Source: Bog-473 sp049513455
GTDB taxonomy: Bacteria; Actinomycetota; Acidimicrobiia; Acidimicrobiales; RAAP-2
Assembly (NCBI GenBank): GCA_049513455.1
Contig: JBEKWB010000021.1
Location: 1 to 64,000, forward strand
Length of the DNA: 64,000 bases
Direction of reading: 5' to 3'
In this document: piece by piece, positions 35,712 through 43,716 of the stretch
Layout of the letters: each line of letters opens with the position of its first letter
Numbering within the stretch: the stretch's first letter is position 1
Notes under the pieces: model-generated
The model's input: only the letters and a program-made list of their open reading frames with translations
What the model was told of the DNA's origin: nothing
Database searches by the model: none
Translations under genes and position numbers: made by a program

Positions 35712-36719
35712 TCAGGCTTTCCTGGCGCGACTCGGCGCCACCCGGGAGGGCTCGTCGGGTTGTTTGGGGTATTCCGGCGGCCACGGAGCGTCGTGGAGGC
35801 CGTTGGCCCGATCGCGCTCTGCCATGGCCAGCAGCGGGAGAAGGGACTGGGGCTCGTCGGCCATGTGCATCCAGGGGTCGCCTCTTCGACGAACCAACTC
35901 GGGCACCGTGGCGATCGTCAGTTCATCGGGGTCGATCGAGTCGATCTCATCCCAGAGCAACGGCGTCGATACCTGCCCCCCCGCCCTGGGACGGGCGAAC
36001 CAGGCGCCAAAGACGGTCTTGTGCGGGGCATTCTGATTGAAATCGACAAAAACGCGCTCGCCCCGCTCCTCCTTCCACCACTGGGCCGTAATCAGATCGG
36101 GATGCCGACGCTCGAGTTCTCGAGCCAAGGCGATGGCGCCCGCACGGACCTCGAAGCTGTCCCACGCCGACTCGAGACGCACGTAGACGTGGATTCCTCG
36201 ATTACCCGAGGTCTTGGCGTATCCCGTTATACCGAGCTCAATGAGTAACGATCGCACATGCCCCGCGGCGATCCGGACCGCATCGAACGAGACGCCAGGC
36301 TGGGGATCCAGGTCGATGCGCAGCTCGTCCGCGTGGGCCGGGTCGTCCGCCCGGTACGGCCACAAATGTAACCCCAGGCACCCCAGGTTCACCGCCCAGA
36401 GGACGTGCGCGACGTCTGCTACGACGAGTGCGTTCGACTTGGTTCCGTTCGGCGTCGTGACATCCGTCGTCTGCAACCAGCTCGGAGCGTTCTGAGGCAC
36501 ACGCTTCTGAAAGAAGGAGTTTCCCCCCGCACCCTCGGGGAATCGTTGCAACATGGCCGGTCGGCCGGTCGCGGTCACATCGAGAGCGGCGGCCATCTCC
36601 ACGTAGTAAGCGGCCAGGTCGAACTTGGTGGCGCCGAGCTCGGGAAAGTACACCTTGTCCGGGCTCGAAATCTCGACCGTGCGCGACGGAGTGTCGATGG
36701 ATCGCCTTTCCGACGCCAT
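35712..36719 (-). CDS. NHEJ polymerase/primase (LigD POL domain protein)
   Basis: The protein has 335 residues of the archaeo-eukaryotic primase type. The family start TVEISSPDKVYFPELGATK, the catalytic Asp pair in LRIDLDPQPGVSF, YAKTSGNRGIHVYV, a third Asp in VFVDFNQNAPHKT and GAWFARPRAGGQVSTPL are visible. It fills gaps and adds ribonucleotides at broken ends. The polymerase stands without ligase or phosphoesterase domains, which are separate downstream genes. ATG 36719 is used. No Ku gene lies in the window. Confidence 0.92.
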   Translation of the reverse strand: MASERRSIDTPSRTVEISSPDKVYFPELGATKFDLAAYYVEMAAALDVTATGRPAMLQRFPEGAGGNSFFQKRVPQNAPSWLQTTDVTTPNGTKSNALVVADVAHVLWAVNLGCLGLHLWPYRADDPAHADELRIDLDPQPGVSFDAVRIAAGHVRSLLIELGITGYAKTSGNRGIHVYVRLESAWDSFEVRAGAIALARELERRHPDLITAQWWKEERGERVFVDFNQNAPHKTVFGAWFARPRAGGQVSTPLLWDEIDSIDPDELTIATVPELVRRRGDPWMHMADEPQSLLPLLAMAERDRANGLHDAPWPPEYPKQPDEPSRVAPSRARKA

Positions 36720-37037
36720 CTTACCGGGGACGTGTCGGATCCAGCCCGCCTCGGCTGAACCTCACTCGGGCACCGGGCCGAGCATGGTCCCACGATCGCG
36801 GTCCGCACCGCGAGGAACTCGGCACTCGCAGTTCCTGCACATTTCGGTACACGTGAAGGGCACTTTCCTCGCTCAGTTGCCGCCAACTATAGCCACCGGC
36901 CTCACCCCGGACGGGTGGACGCGAGAGCCTGGGCGGCACTTTTCGCGTCGTGCGCAATCGGGGTGGGAAACAGGGTTCGTGCTCACCCGCGCTAGCGTTC
37001 CACCTTCTCACTCACGATGACGATAAGGGGACGCAAA
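36720..37037. other. Divergent intergenic region between NHEJ operon and DoxX gene
   Basis: About 320 bases must contain the promoters of the NHEJ polymerase operon (minus) and the DoxX gene (plus). I found no LexA-type palindrome and no strong -35/-10 pair. AAGGGG just before 37038 is the DoxX ribosome site. Nothing else is recognisable. Confidence 0.4.
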
Positions 37038-37595
37038 ATGAGCGTCAGAGAAAAGGACTTCGCCGCACTGGTACTCCGGGCGGCAATCGGACCGATGTTG
37101 ATTGCCCACGGCACGAACAAGGTCTTCGGAGCCGGCGGTCTCGAGGGAACCACCGGCTGGTTCGACTCGCTCGGGCTCCAGCCGGCTCACGTCCACGCCC
37201 GGATGGCCGCGGCCACCGAGATCGGGGCGGGGGCGCTCATCACGCTGGGAGCGGGCAATCCGCTCCCGAGTGCGGCTGTCGTCGGCTTGATGGCCACCGC
37301 TGCCGCGACGGACCACCGGGGCAAGGGCTTCTTCGTGTTCAAGGGCGGATGGGAGTACACCGCCGTGGTTGCGGCGGCGGCGACGGCCCTCGCTGCCCTG
37401 GGCAACGGCAGATGGTCCGTCGATCGGCTTCTGCGCCGGAAGTCCCGGAGTGGAGCGGGCAGTGCCCTCGGAGCGGCAGCCCTCGGCGTCGTCTCTGCGG
37501 CGGCGTTGCTGGCCGCCTCGTACCGGCCCGACGAGAAGGAATCCGAGCCCGCCACAGAGAGCGATGCCGCACCTGTCGACGACGGGGAGGAGTAG
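37038..37595 (+). CDS. DoxX family membrane protein
   Basis: The protein has 185 residues. Four hydrophobic segments include LRAAIGPMLIAHGTNKVFG and GTTGWFDSLG, typical of DoxX, then MAAATEIGAGALITLG and EYTAVVAAAATALAAL. A fifth helix and an acidic tail (ESEPATESDAAPVDDGEE) are appended. Family members take part in redox balance or thiosulfate oxidation, but most are uncharacterised. ATG 37038 has AAGGGG seven bases upstream and is preferred over ATG 37017. Confidence 0.85.
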   Translation: MSVREKDFAALVLRAAIGPMLIAHGTNKVFGAGGLEGTTGWFDSLGLQPAHVHARMAAATEIGAGALITLGAGNPLPSAAVVGLMATAAATDHRGKGFFVFKGGWEYTAVVAAAATALAALGNGRWSVDRLLRRKSRSGAGSALGAAALGVVSAAALLAASYRPDEKESEPATESDAAPVDDGEE

Positions 37596-37733
37596 GGCGC
37601 ACCCGTGATCTGCCCACCCACGGGGGGGTAGCACCCGCTCCAGCAGGCTCAACGTGCTCGGCTCGGGCTTTCAGTGTCCGGCGTATCGCAAGAGTTGCAG
37701 ACCGATTGCTGTTCGTGAAATGCGATCCCGCTA

Positions 37734-37795
37734 CATCTGTTAATCAGATGGGACAGAGCAAATTGATTTGTTTTAGAGATGAGACCCGCTATACT
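37734..37795 (+). promoter_or_regulatory. Promoter with adjacent inverted repeat for the cyclic-nucleotide-binding gene
   Basis: TTGTTT (37768-37773) and TATACT (37790-37795) are separated by 16 bases and make a good housekeeping-type promoter 42 bases before the ATG. CATCTG and CAGATG (37734-37739 and 37745-37750) form an inverted repeat just upstream of the -35 box that may bind a regulator. The stretch is AT-rich in an otherwise GC-rich region. Confidence 0.5.
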
Positions 37796-37837
37796 TGTGG
37801 CATGCGAGTTTTAGGCCACAGAGAGGAGCGCTCCACC

Positions 37838-38275
37838 ATGGATACGCCACGAGAAATTGACATCGCAGACCTTGAACTGTTTGCGGACTGCACCAAGGCG
37901 GAGCTGCGGCAGATCCGCTCGCTGACCACTTACCTGCGGATTCCCAAGGACCGCGTGCTCATCCGGGAAGGCAGCCGGGCTCAGGAGTTCATCATCATCA
38001 ACAGCGGGTCGGCCCGTGTCTCACGTGAGACCGACGACGGCGTCACCACCGTGGCGGACGTGGGCAGCGGTGAGTTCTTGGGCGAGATGTCCCTCCTGAC
38101 CGGGTCACCCCGCAATGCCACCGCTACCGCCACCACGGACCTCGGAGTGCTGGTCAGCTCGGCCAGCGAGTTCCGGTCGATCCTGCGAATTGCTCCCACC
38201 GTGGCGGACAAGGTGTTCCACACCTCGATGGAGCGGGCTGCGACTGTGGAGCTCGGCCCTGCCGTCGCGGCCTGA
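37838..38275 (+). CDS. Single-domain cyclic nucleotide-binding (CRP-like cupin) protein
   Basis: The protein has 145 residues and only the CAP_ED beta-barrel: LELFADCTKAELRQIRSLTT, RVLIREGSRAQEFIIINSGS and VGSGEFLGEMSLLTGSPRNA, where GEMSLLTGSPR is the phosphate-binding cassette with its Arg. No DNA-binding helix-turn-helix follows, so it is not a complete CRP regulator. It probably senses a cyclic nucleotide and acts on a partner protein. ATG 37838 has AGAGGAG upstream; ATG 37802 is a weaker alternative. Confidence 0.85.
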   Translation: MDTPREIDIADLELFADCTKAELRQIRSLTTYLRIPKDRVLIREGSRAQEFIIINSGSARVSRETDDGVTTVADVGSGEFLGEMSLLTGSPRNATATATTDLGVLVSSASEFRSILRIAPTVADKVFHTSMERAATVELGPAVAA

Positions 38276-38287
38276 GGCGAAAGGGAA

Positions 38288-38307
38288 GGGCACGCCCTCG
38301 GGTGCCC
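38288..38307. terminator. Short hairpin between convergent genes
   Basis: GGGCAC (38288-38293) pairs with GTGCCC (38302-38307), between the end of the CRP-like gene and the end of the convergent DinB gene. A short A-run follows on the plus strand, so it lacks a proper T tract for plus-strand termination. A weak call. Confidence 0.3.
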
Positions 38308-38320
38308 GAAAAACTGGCTG

Positions 38321-38848
38321 TCAGCCGCCGGGCGTTGTGACATCCCACACGTGATGAATGGGATCGTGGACCATGTAGCGCGCGATGGAGTCGACGGTGA
38401 ACCGCGCGCCGTCGCTTCGACGCCCCGGGCGGTGCTGATCAGAGGGCGACACACCTTTTAACCGGATCGCCAGCGCCTCAGCGGCGATGACGAGTTGGTC
38501 GACCACGACGGTCGGGTCCTGCTCCTCGTAGCGATCGCTGATCGCCGAGGCATCTTGGTCCCAATTCGGAAACAGCGGGCTCCACTGGGTCAACATGAGA
38601 GAGATCCGATGGTCAAAACGGTCGTACACATCGCGGACGTGGCAGGCGTACTCCAACGGTGACCAAACCGCAGGGTCAGGTCGACCCGGGTGGATGGCCC
38701 CGTCTTCGAGGAGCTGTTGCCACCGCAAGGCATTCCCCCGCACGAGTTCCGGTACCGCGTTGACAGCGCAGGTGTTCGCGTCGAACCCGCAGTCAGGGCA
38801 GCTCCGGTCCAGGACCCATGTCCAGTCCTTGTCGTCAGGGACGATCAC
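38321..38848 (-). CDS. DinB family protein with N-terminal CPDCGFD motif
   Basis: The protein has 175 residues with a four-helix DinB/mycothiol-transferase-like fold. WSPLEYACHVRDVYDRFDHR gives the first metal His, and MVHDPIHHVWDV gives the last His pair. The N-terminal SCPDCGFDA may add a small zinc-binding or redox site. Such proteins use mycothiol or related thiols to modify small molecules, with metal bound by three His. The start is GTG 38848. A second DinB gene precedes it by 40 bases on the same strand. Confidence 0.8.
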   Translation of the reverse strand: MIVPDDKDWTWVLDRSCPDCGFDANTCAVNAVPELVRGNALRWQQLLEDGAIHPGRPDPAVWSPLEYACHVRDVYDRFDHRISLMLTQWSPLFPNWDQDASAISDRYEEQDPTVVVDQLVIAAEALAIRLKGVSPSDQHRPGRRSDGARFTVDSIARYMVHDPIHHVWDVTTPGG

Positions 38849-38888
38849 CTGACCAACGCCCGCGCTTCCTCCACCAAGACCGGCACGC

Positions 38889-39395
38889 TCAACGCCGCTG
38901 GAGGATTCCTCGCACGTATGCGGCCTGCCCGGCGTGCTGGAGGTCGTCGGCGATGACGCTCACCAGTCGAACGCTCATCGTCACCGGAGGATCCCAATGT
39001 CGGTCCACCACTCGGTCGAGTTCCGCTTCGGCAAGACCGCCGACGAATCGCAGCGTCCTCTGGTGCACCTCCTCGAAATAGCCGAGCAGCATCTGCGCGT
39101 CGGCGATAACGGCCGCCACGTCTTCGGGGCCATGCCCGTAGCCGGTATCGGCATCATCGAGCGGCAGGGCGAACCGCTCGGCCCACCCGCCGGCCTTCCA
39201 GACCTGCTTGCCTCCGTCCAGACCGGCTACGTGATCGTCCTGTATACGGGTCAGATGCCATACGAGCCAGGCGATCGAATTGGACTCGGGATCGGGACGG
39301 AATGCCAACTCTTCTCGCGAGAGCCCATTGACCGCCGGATGCACCGCATCGCGGACCCTTTCGAAAGCATCCGCCAAGATATCGCTGCTCGTCAT
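38889..39395 (-). CDS. DinB/DUF664 family protein
   Basis: The protein has 168 residues. The family pattern LSREELAFRPDPESNSIAWL, VWHLTRIQDDHVAGLDG and VIADDLQHAGQAAYVRGI supplies three His residues in the DinB metal-site positions. A mycothiol-dependent transferase or isomerase role is likely but the substrate is unknown. It is probably co-transcribed with the neighbouring DinB gene, giving a tandem pair of distant paralogues. Confidence 0.88.
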   Translation of the reverse strand: MTSSDILADAFERVRDAVHPAVNGLSREELAFRPDPESNSIAWLVWHLTRIQDDHVAGLDGGKQVWKAGGWAERFALPLDDADTGYGHGPEDVAAVIADAQMLLGYFEEVHQRTLRFVGGLAEAELDRVVDRHWDPPVTMSVRLVSVIADDLQHAGQAAYVRGILQRR

Positions 39396-39582
39396 CGATG
39401 CCCTCCTCTTTTTGCGGTATGCGGTCTCACTCAGATTTGTTCCCAGGGGCGCATCAACTTGCGAGCCTACTCACCGTTGCCGCTTCTCAGATCCGCTCCA
39501 GGGGTCGGTGTCGGTGACCCTGACGGCGCATCGAGCGGGCCTCCTCTCTGGGGGGACCCAAGAGCTTCATTAGGATCCGCCC

Positions 39583-39984
39583 ATGGCATCCGGAGGCATC
39601 CCTTTCCTCGAAGAGGGGATCGAGTGTGTCTGCGTGGACAGCGCAGACCCGTCGGCGTTGGCCGCGTGGTGGCAGCGGCTCGTGGGCGGAGAGGTGCACA
39701 TCGACACCGACGGCGACGTGGCACTGCGAACCGGGAATGTCCGTTTGCTTTTCCTGGCCGTGCCGGAGTCCAAGCGTGGGAAGAACCGGTTGCATATCGA
39801 CCTGCGCGCCACGAACTTCGAGTCCGCGGTTGGGGCCGCTGTCGCCCTCGGGGCTCAGCGCGCCGATGACGTCTACGACGGCCCCTGCTGGCAGGTTCTG
39901 CGGGATCCCGAAGGCAACGAGTTCTGCATCCTCCGGCCGCGGCTGGACGAAGAGTCAGGCGTCAGCGAGGGCGATTCTCCGTAG
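39583..39984 (+). CDS. VOC family (glyoxalase-like) protein
   Basis: The protein has 133 residues: CVCVDSADPSALAAWWQRLV at the start, LFLAVPESKRGKNRLHIDLR in the middle and QVLRDPEGNEFCILRP at the end, the Glyoxalase-like domain pattern. The His and Glu positions could bind a metal. Its substrate is unknown. It resembles the VOC part of the chimera at 30607, so the two may be paralogues. It stands alone on the plus strand. Confidence 0.9.
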   Translation: MASGGIPFLEEGIECVCVDSADPSALAAWWQRLVGGEVHIDTDGDVALRTGNVRLLFLAVPESKRGKNRLHIDLRATNFESAVGAAVALGAQRADDVYDGPCWQVLRDPEGNEFCILRPRLDEESGVSEGDSP

Positions 39985-40155
39985 CCAACCCAGCCGTGAC
40001 CACCAGTGCGGTCGCGGCCCGTCACATCAGCGATGTGCCACACACCGCCGGGGTCGTCGGTGACTCCCAACTCAGTCTGCAATAGTTGGCATTCTGAGCG
40101 AGCGCCATGTGGCGACGCTTGGCGGCGACGCTCACGGGAGGGCACTCACGAGCTC

Positions 40156-40575
40156 ATGGTCGATACGGATGAACTTGTCAAACTCATGCTCCGGACCTAC
40201 GGAACCATTACGGTCGTCGGGGCGAGCACTGCGGCGTCGAAGGCAGCTCACTCCGTACCGGCGCACATGCAGCAACATGGATGGCGCATCATTCCGGTCA
40301 ATCCGCACGCCGAAGAGATCCTCGGGGAACCTGTCTACCGCACCCTCGCCGACGTTCCCGAGCAGATCGGACTGGTCGACGTCTTCCGACCATCTCCAGC
40401 AACGGCCGATGTGGCACGCCAGGCCGTCGCGGCCGGAGCGGAGGCGCTCTGGCTCCAGCTCGGGATCAGGTCGGAGGAGGCCCGCTCGATCGCCGAGAAC
40501 GCCGGGATGCTCTACGTGGAAGATCGCTGTCTCATCATTGAGCAACGACGGTTGGGTCTCGACGCCCCGGGCTGA
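40156..40575 (+). CDS. CoA-binding domain protein (YccU-like)
   Basis: The protein has 139 residues with a Rossmann-type CoA-binding fold: ITVVGASTAASKAAHSVPAH, WRIIPVNPHAEEILGEPVYR, DVFRPSPATADVARQAVAAG, LWLQLGIRSEEARSIAENAG and the closing VEDRCLIIEQRRL. It probably binds CoA or acyl-CoA and serves a regulatory or thiol-protection role. ATG 40156 begins the conserved domain. GGGAGG about 14 bases upstream is a distant ribosome site. Confidence 0.9.
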   Translation: MVDTDELVKLMLRTYGTITVVGASTAASKAAHSVPAHMQQHGWRIIPVNPHAEEILGEPVYRTLADVPEQIGLVDVFRPSPATADVARQAVAAGAEALWLQLGIRSEEARSIAENAGMLYVEDRCLIIEQRRLGLDAPG

Positions 40576-40722
40576 TTCCCGTGGTCGCGGGACCGATCCG
40601 GCCAGCGCACAGCCAAGATTTATCCTCCTCATATCTTTCCTTGACCTGGCGTACAGATCTTTGCGCTTCAATGGCTCCATGGCAAAGCCCTCAACGGGGA
40701 GGCTTCGGCCCGAGGAGACACG

Positions 40723-42384
40723 ATGATGGACGAAGGAACTGAGCAGCCGACCGCCCCGGACGGCACCCCTCAGGTGCAGCACACGACGCCACTTCCGATG
40801 CCGGGAGTGCCCGGAGGGGGTATCCCGCTCCCGCCCGTCGGCGGTTCATTTCCAGAGACCCCGCCGCCGAGCGACACACCGCTCAGCCCAACTACGCCCC
40901 CAGCCTCCGGGCCTCCGCCGATCCCTCCCGCTGGTCTTCCCTACGGCTCTTACGCGCTCGGCGCCTTGGCCGGCAACCCTCAGCTGGGTACGCCGTCGTA
41001 CCCCGGGCAAGGTGGCCCACCGACCAATCCTGGCCCCTACGGCTGGGCGCCCCCTCCACCGCCACCTCACCCGGGTCAGCGCTCGGCGGGGAATCCCGGC
41101 CGCGTCGCGGCCATCATTGGAGCGGCGGCAGTGATCGCACTGGCGGCGGGAGTCGGGATCGGTCATGTGGCCTGGACGAAGAACGCCACGTCGAACTCGT
41201 CGGCCCCCGCCTCTCACTCGATCGCGCCGTCGGGCGGTTCGGGCTCGTCGGGCGGTTCGGGCTCGTCGGGCGGTTCGGGCTCGTCGGGCGGTTCGGGCTC
41301 GTTCGGTGGTTCGGGCTCGTCGGGTGGTTCGGGCTCGAGCGGCCCGAGCGATGTCTCCGCCATAGCGCAGAAGGTGGATCCCGGACTGGTTGATATCGAC
41401 ACCACGCTCGGGTATCAGCAGGAAGAAGCCGCGGGGACCGGCATCGTGCTGACCTCGACCGGCGAGGTGGTGACCAACAACCACGTGATCGACGGCGCCA
41501 CGACCATCAGTGTCACCGATGTCGGCAACGGCAAGACCTACTCCGCCAGCGTGGTCGGCTACAACCGGACCAAGGACATCGCCGTACTGCAACTGCACGG
41601 CGCTTCGGGGCTGAACACCGCAACCATCGGCAATTCCTCTTCCGTGTCGGTGGGCGAGGACATCGTGGGCATCGGAAACGCCGGCGGGACCGGAGGGACC
41701 CCTAGCGCCGCCGGCGGCACGGTGACGGCTCTCAATCAATCGATCACCGCCAGCGACGAGGGAGACGCCACCTCCGAGCAACTCACCGGTCTCATCGAGA
41801 CCAACGCGGACATCCAGCCCGGCGACTCCGGCGGCTCGCTCGTCGACACATCGGGAGATGTCCTCGGCATCGACACCGCGGCCTCTGCCGGATTCTCGTT
41901 CCAATCGTCGGGCCAATCCTCGGGCAACCAGGGTTACGCAATCCCGATCAACGAAGCGATCACGATCGCCAAGGAGATCGAGGCGGGAACCAGCTCGTCG
42001 ACGGTCCACATCGGCGCCACCGCCTTCCTGGGTGTCGAGGTCGCGCAGTCCACATGCAGTGGGAACACGGGTGGCGGCTCCGGCTCCGGTTTCGGCTTCG
42101 GGGGCGGTGGCTTCGGCGGCGGTGGTGACTCGGGCTTCGGCAGCAATACCTCCTCGGGGGCGTTGATCTGCTCTGTGATCACGAGCTCGCCGGCACAGGA
42201 GAGTGGGCTGGCCGAGGGTGACACCATCACCTCCCTGAATGGCCAGGCCGTCACGTCGCCCAGCACCCTCACCAACCAGCTCGAGCCCTTCCACCCCGGC
42301 GACAAGGTGACGATCGGCTGGACGGACACATCCGGCAACACACACACCGTCTCCGTTCAGCTTTCTTCCGGGCCGCCGCAATAA
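40723..42384 (+). CDS. HtrA-like trypsin/PDZ serine protease, membrane anchored
   Basis: The protein has 553 residues. Residues 1-125 are Pro-rich and cytoplasmic, a membrane helix follows (VAAIIGAAAVIALAAGVGIG), then a Gly-Ser linker encoded by 18-base repeats. The protease domain has His in VVTNNHVIDG, Asp in YNRTKDIAVLQL and Ser in QPGDSGGSLVD. The PDZ domain (FLGVEV to LTNQL) contains a glycine-rich loop near residues 447-475. It should degrade misfolded proteins outside the membrane. ATG 40723 or 40726 follows GAGGAG. Confidence 0.93.
   Translation: MMDEGTEQPTAPDGTPQVQHTTPLPMPGVPGGGIPLPPVGGSFPETPPPSDTPLSPTTPPASGPPPIPPAGLPYGSYALGALAGNPQLGTPSYPGQGGPPTNPGPYGWAPPPPPPHPGQRSAGNPGRVAAIIGAAAVIALAAGVGIGHVAWTKNATSNSSAPASHSIAPSGGSGSSGGSGSSGGSGSSGGSGSFGGSGSSGGSGSSGPSDVSAIAQKVDPGLVDIDTTLGYQQEEAAGTGIVLTSTGEVVTNNHVIDGATTISVTDVGNGKTYSASVVGYNRTKDIAVLQLHGASGLNTATIGNSSSVSVGEDIVGIGNAGGTGGTPSAAGGTVTALNQSITASDEGDATSEQLTGLIETNADIQPGDSGGSLVDTSGDVLGIDTAASAGFSFQSSGQSSGNQGYAIPINEAITIAKEIEAGTSSSTVHIGATAFLGVEVAQSTCSGNTGGGSGSGFGFGGGGFGGGGDSGFGSNTSSGALICSVITSSPAQESGLAEGDTITSLNGQAVTSPSTLTNQLEPFHPGDKVTIGWTDTSGNTHTVSVQLSSGPPQ
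41232..41339 (+). repeat. Six 18-bp in-frame tandem repeats (Gly-Ser linker of HtrA)
   Basis: The unit GGGCGGTTCGGGCTCGTC occurs six times head to tail. Units 1-3 are identical and units 4-6 have one to three changes. Each unit encodes SGGSGS-type residues, so copy-number changes lengthen or shorten the linker without breaking the frame. It is a protein-coding minisatellite. Confidence 0.9.
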
Positions 42385-42435
42385 TCGCCTGGGTTGAAAG
42401 AAAAGGGCAGCGCCCCAGCCGTCGCTAGAATCGCA

Positions 42436-42473
42436 CTGTTGCCTGGCCTGTTTTCCCGCAGGTCAGGCAACAG
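42436..42473 (+). terminator. Long hairpin downstream of the HtrA gene
   Basis: CTGTTGCCTGGCCTG (42436-42450) pairs with CAGGTCAGGCAACAG (42459-42473) with a single G-T pair and an 8-base loop. It lies 51 bases after the protease stop. No T tract follows, so an intrinsic terminator is only one reading; an RNA stability element is another. Confidence 0.5.
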
Positions 42474-42562
42474 TAGGAGCGAGCGCCTCGCCCCGAGGTC
42501 CGCTCCCTCGTCTGCCTCTGTACGCTTGGCCACAGCGCTACCGGCTGGAGGGGACACCCGCA

Positions 42563-42868
42563 TTGCTCATTGACGCCGATGCCGAGCCTTTCGCTCGCCC
42601 TCTGGACCTCCCGCTGACGGACGCCGAGTTGACCGCGCTCGCCCTGGCCGCCGACCCCGATCAGCCACTGGACGAGAACGCCGTACCTCTTCATATCCAT
42701 CTGGCCCAGTTCGCGGGGGCAGCCCTGCCGCAGTGGTACATGCCCCCTGCCATGGCCCGCAGCGGGCCGCGTTGGCGAAAGCCGGTAGTACTGGCCATCA
42801 TCGCCGCTTTTCTGCTCATTGAGGCACTGGGCCTCTGCAATACCTTTGGTCAACTGACGTTGGCGTAG
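42563..42868 (+). CDS. Small single-pass membrane protein
   Basis: The protein has 101 residues. An acidic N-terminal half with DLPLTDAELTALALAADPDQ is followed by a basic spot (RSGPRWRKP) and a membrane helix (VVLAIIAAFLLIEALGL). TTG 42563 follows GGAGGGG by about nine bases. I do not recognise the family. The topology suggests a cytosolic N-terminus anchored at the membrane. Confidence 0.55.
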   Translation: MLIDADAEPFARPLDLPLTDAELTALALAADPDQPLDENAVPLHIHLAQFAGAALPQWYMPPAMARSGPRWRKPVVLAIIAAFLLIEALGLCNTFGQLTLA

Positions 42869-42954
42869 CGGGCACGACTGGTCCCAACACCGGCGCACCG
42901 GGAACGTCAATCAATTTGCGCCCGTCGTAGCCACGGCAGCCTTAGGTCAGCCTC

Positions 42955-43305
42955 CTACGGCTTACCGGCCTCCACCCAGCCGTTTACACGGCTGTCGCTG
43001 ATGCGGCGGGCCGTGGCCATATTGGCCCACGACCGAAAACGCGCCTTCTCCTCGCTGCTCAACTGGGAGAACAGCGTCTTTTCGCTCGGGCCGGCGGTGG
43101 TGCGGGCCGTTCGGGGCCGTCCCGTACTACTGCCTGATGCCCGTCCCTTAGCAATGAAGGGTTCGAATGCCGCGCGCACACGGGCCGCATTGGAAGCGTT
43201 GACGTCAATCTCGTAGGACTTTCCGTCCAAAGAGAAGTGCACGGTCTCTTCGGCGTCTCCCCCGTCAATATCATCGGTCAGCTTTACTATCACCGTTTTT
43301 GCCAT
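42955..43305 (-). CDS. lsr2: Lsr2-like nucleoid-associated protein
   Basis: The protein has 116 residues. The N-terminal dimerisation domain is clear: VIVKLTDDIDGGDAEETVHF and LDGKSYEIDVNASNAA. A linker and a C-terminal DNA-binding part (FRSWANMATARRISDSRVNG) follow. The canonical RGR AT-hook of Lsr2 is not exact here (it reads SDSRV), so DNA affinity may differ. Lsr2 bridges AT-rich, often foreign DNA and silences it. ATG 43305 is followed upstream by an AT-rich stretch, a likely autoregulation target. Confidence 0.82.
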   Translation of the reverse strand: MAKTVIVKLTDDIDGGDAEETVHFSLDGKSYEIDVNASNAARVRAAFEPFIAKGRASGSSTGRPRTARTTAGPSEKTLFSQLSSEEKARFRSWANMATARRISDSRVNGWVEAGKP

Positions 43306-43716
43306 GTATGCATAATGGCAGACTGCGACCGTTTAGGCGAATTGCAGGAAAGAACCGTTAAAAGGGCTAGCACCTAGGCCTCACGTTTTATCATTAAGCA
43401 AAAATGGCCATTGTCCGCTAAGGGACTCCGGGCTTAGAATTTAGCAAGATCTGCTCGAATCTCAGAGGTCCACCGGGTCGGCGAAATCGACTGGATCGTC
43501 ATCGTGCCCAGGCATTCTTTCGATATCCACAGTGCACCATTCGTCATAACGGTGTGGTTCTCGTAGGCTTCGGCTGCCTCGGCGCGCCGGATTCGACCCC
43601 TTTTCCCCCTCCGTCGGATCATGGCGCGTCGAGGCCTTTCATCCGCTGTCCTCACCGCCGCCACCCAACCGCCTCTCAGGGTGTGCGGCGCGGAGCCAAT
43701 TCCGGGCCAAAATGGG
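43306..43716. other. AT-rich intergenic region upstream of lsr2
   Basis: About 410 bases separate the divergent lsr2 and the small gene at 43717. Bases 43306-43440 are clearly lower in GC than the surroundings (TTTTATCATTAAGC, GCAAAAATGG) and probably hold the lsr2 promoter and Lsr2 binding sites. The remainder shows only unconvincing short frames. Confidence 0.45.

Noticed and set aside
33639..36719. A full bacterial NHEJ system.
   Set aside because: Ku, the essential end-binding partner, is not in the window; only the polymerase, PHP and ligase genes are seen.
38288..38307. Strong intrinsic terminator between the CRP-like and DinB genes.
   Set aside because: The stem is only six pairs and is followed by A residues on the plus strand, so it is kept only as a weak hairpin feature.
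41232..41339. Regular short repeats that might suggest a CRISPR array.
   Set aside because: The 18-bp units are directly adjacent without spacers, stay in frame and encode a Gly-Ser linker.
40846..42381. A 511-codon open frame on the minus strand opposite the HtrA-like protease.
   Set aside because: Its translation is Arg/Gly/Asp-rich without any recognisable motif and mirrors the GC-rich protease codons; the plus strand has a complete protease. The same holds for other long frames antisense to real genes, such as 6131-7333 plus and 12000-12979 minus.
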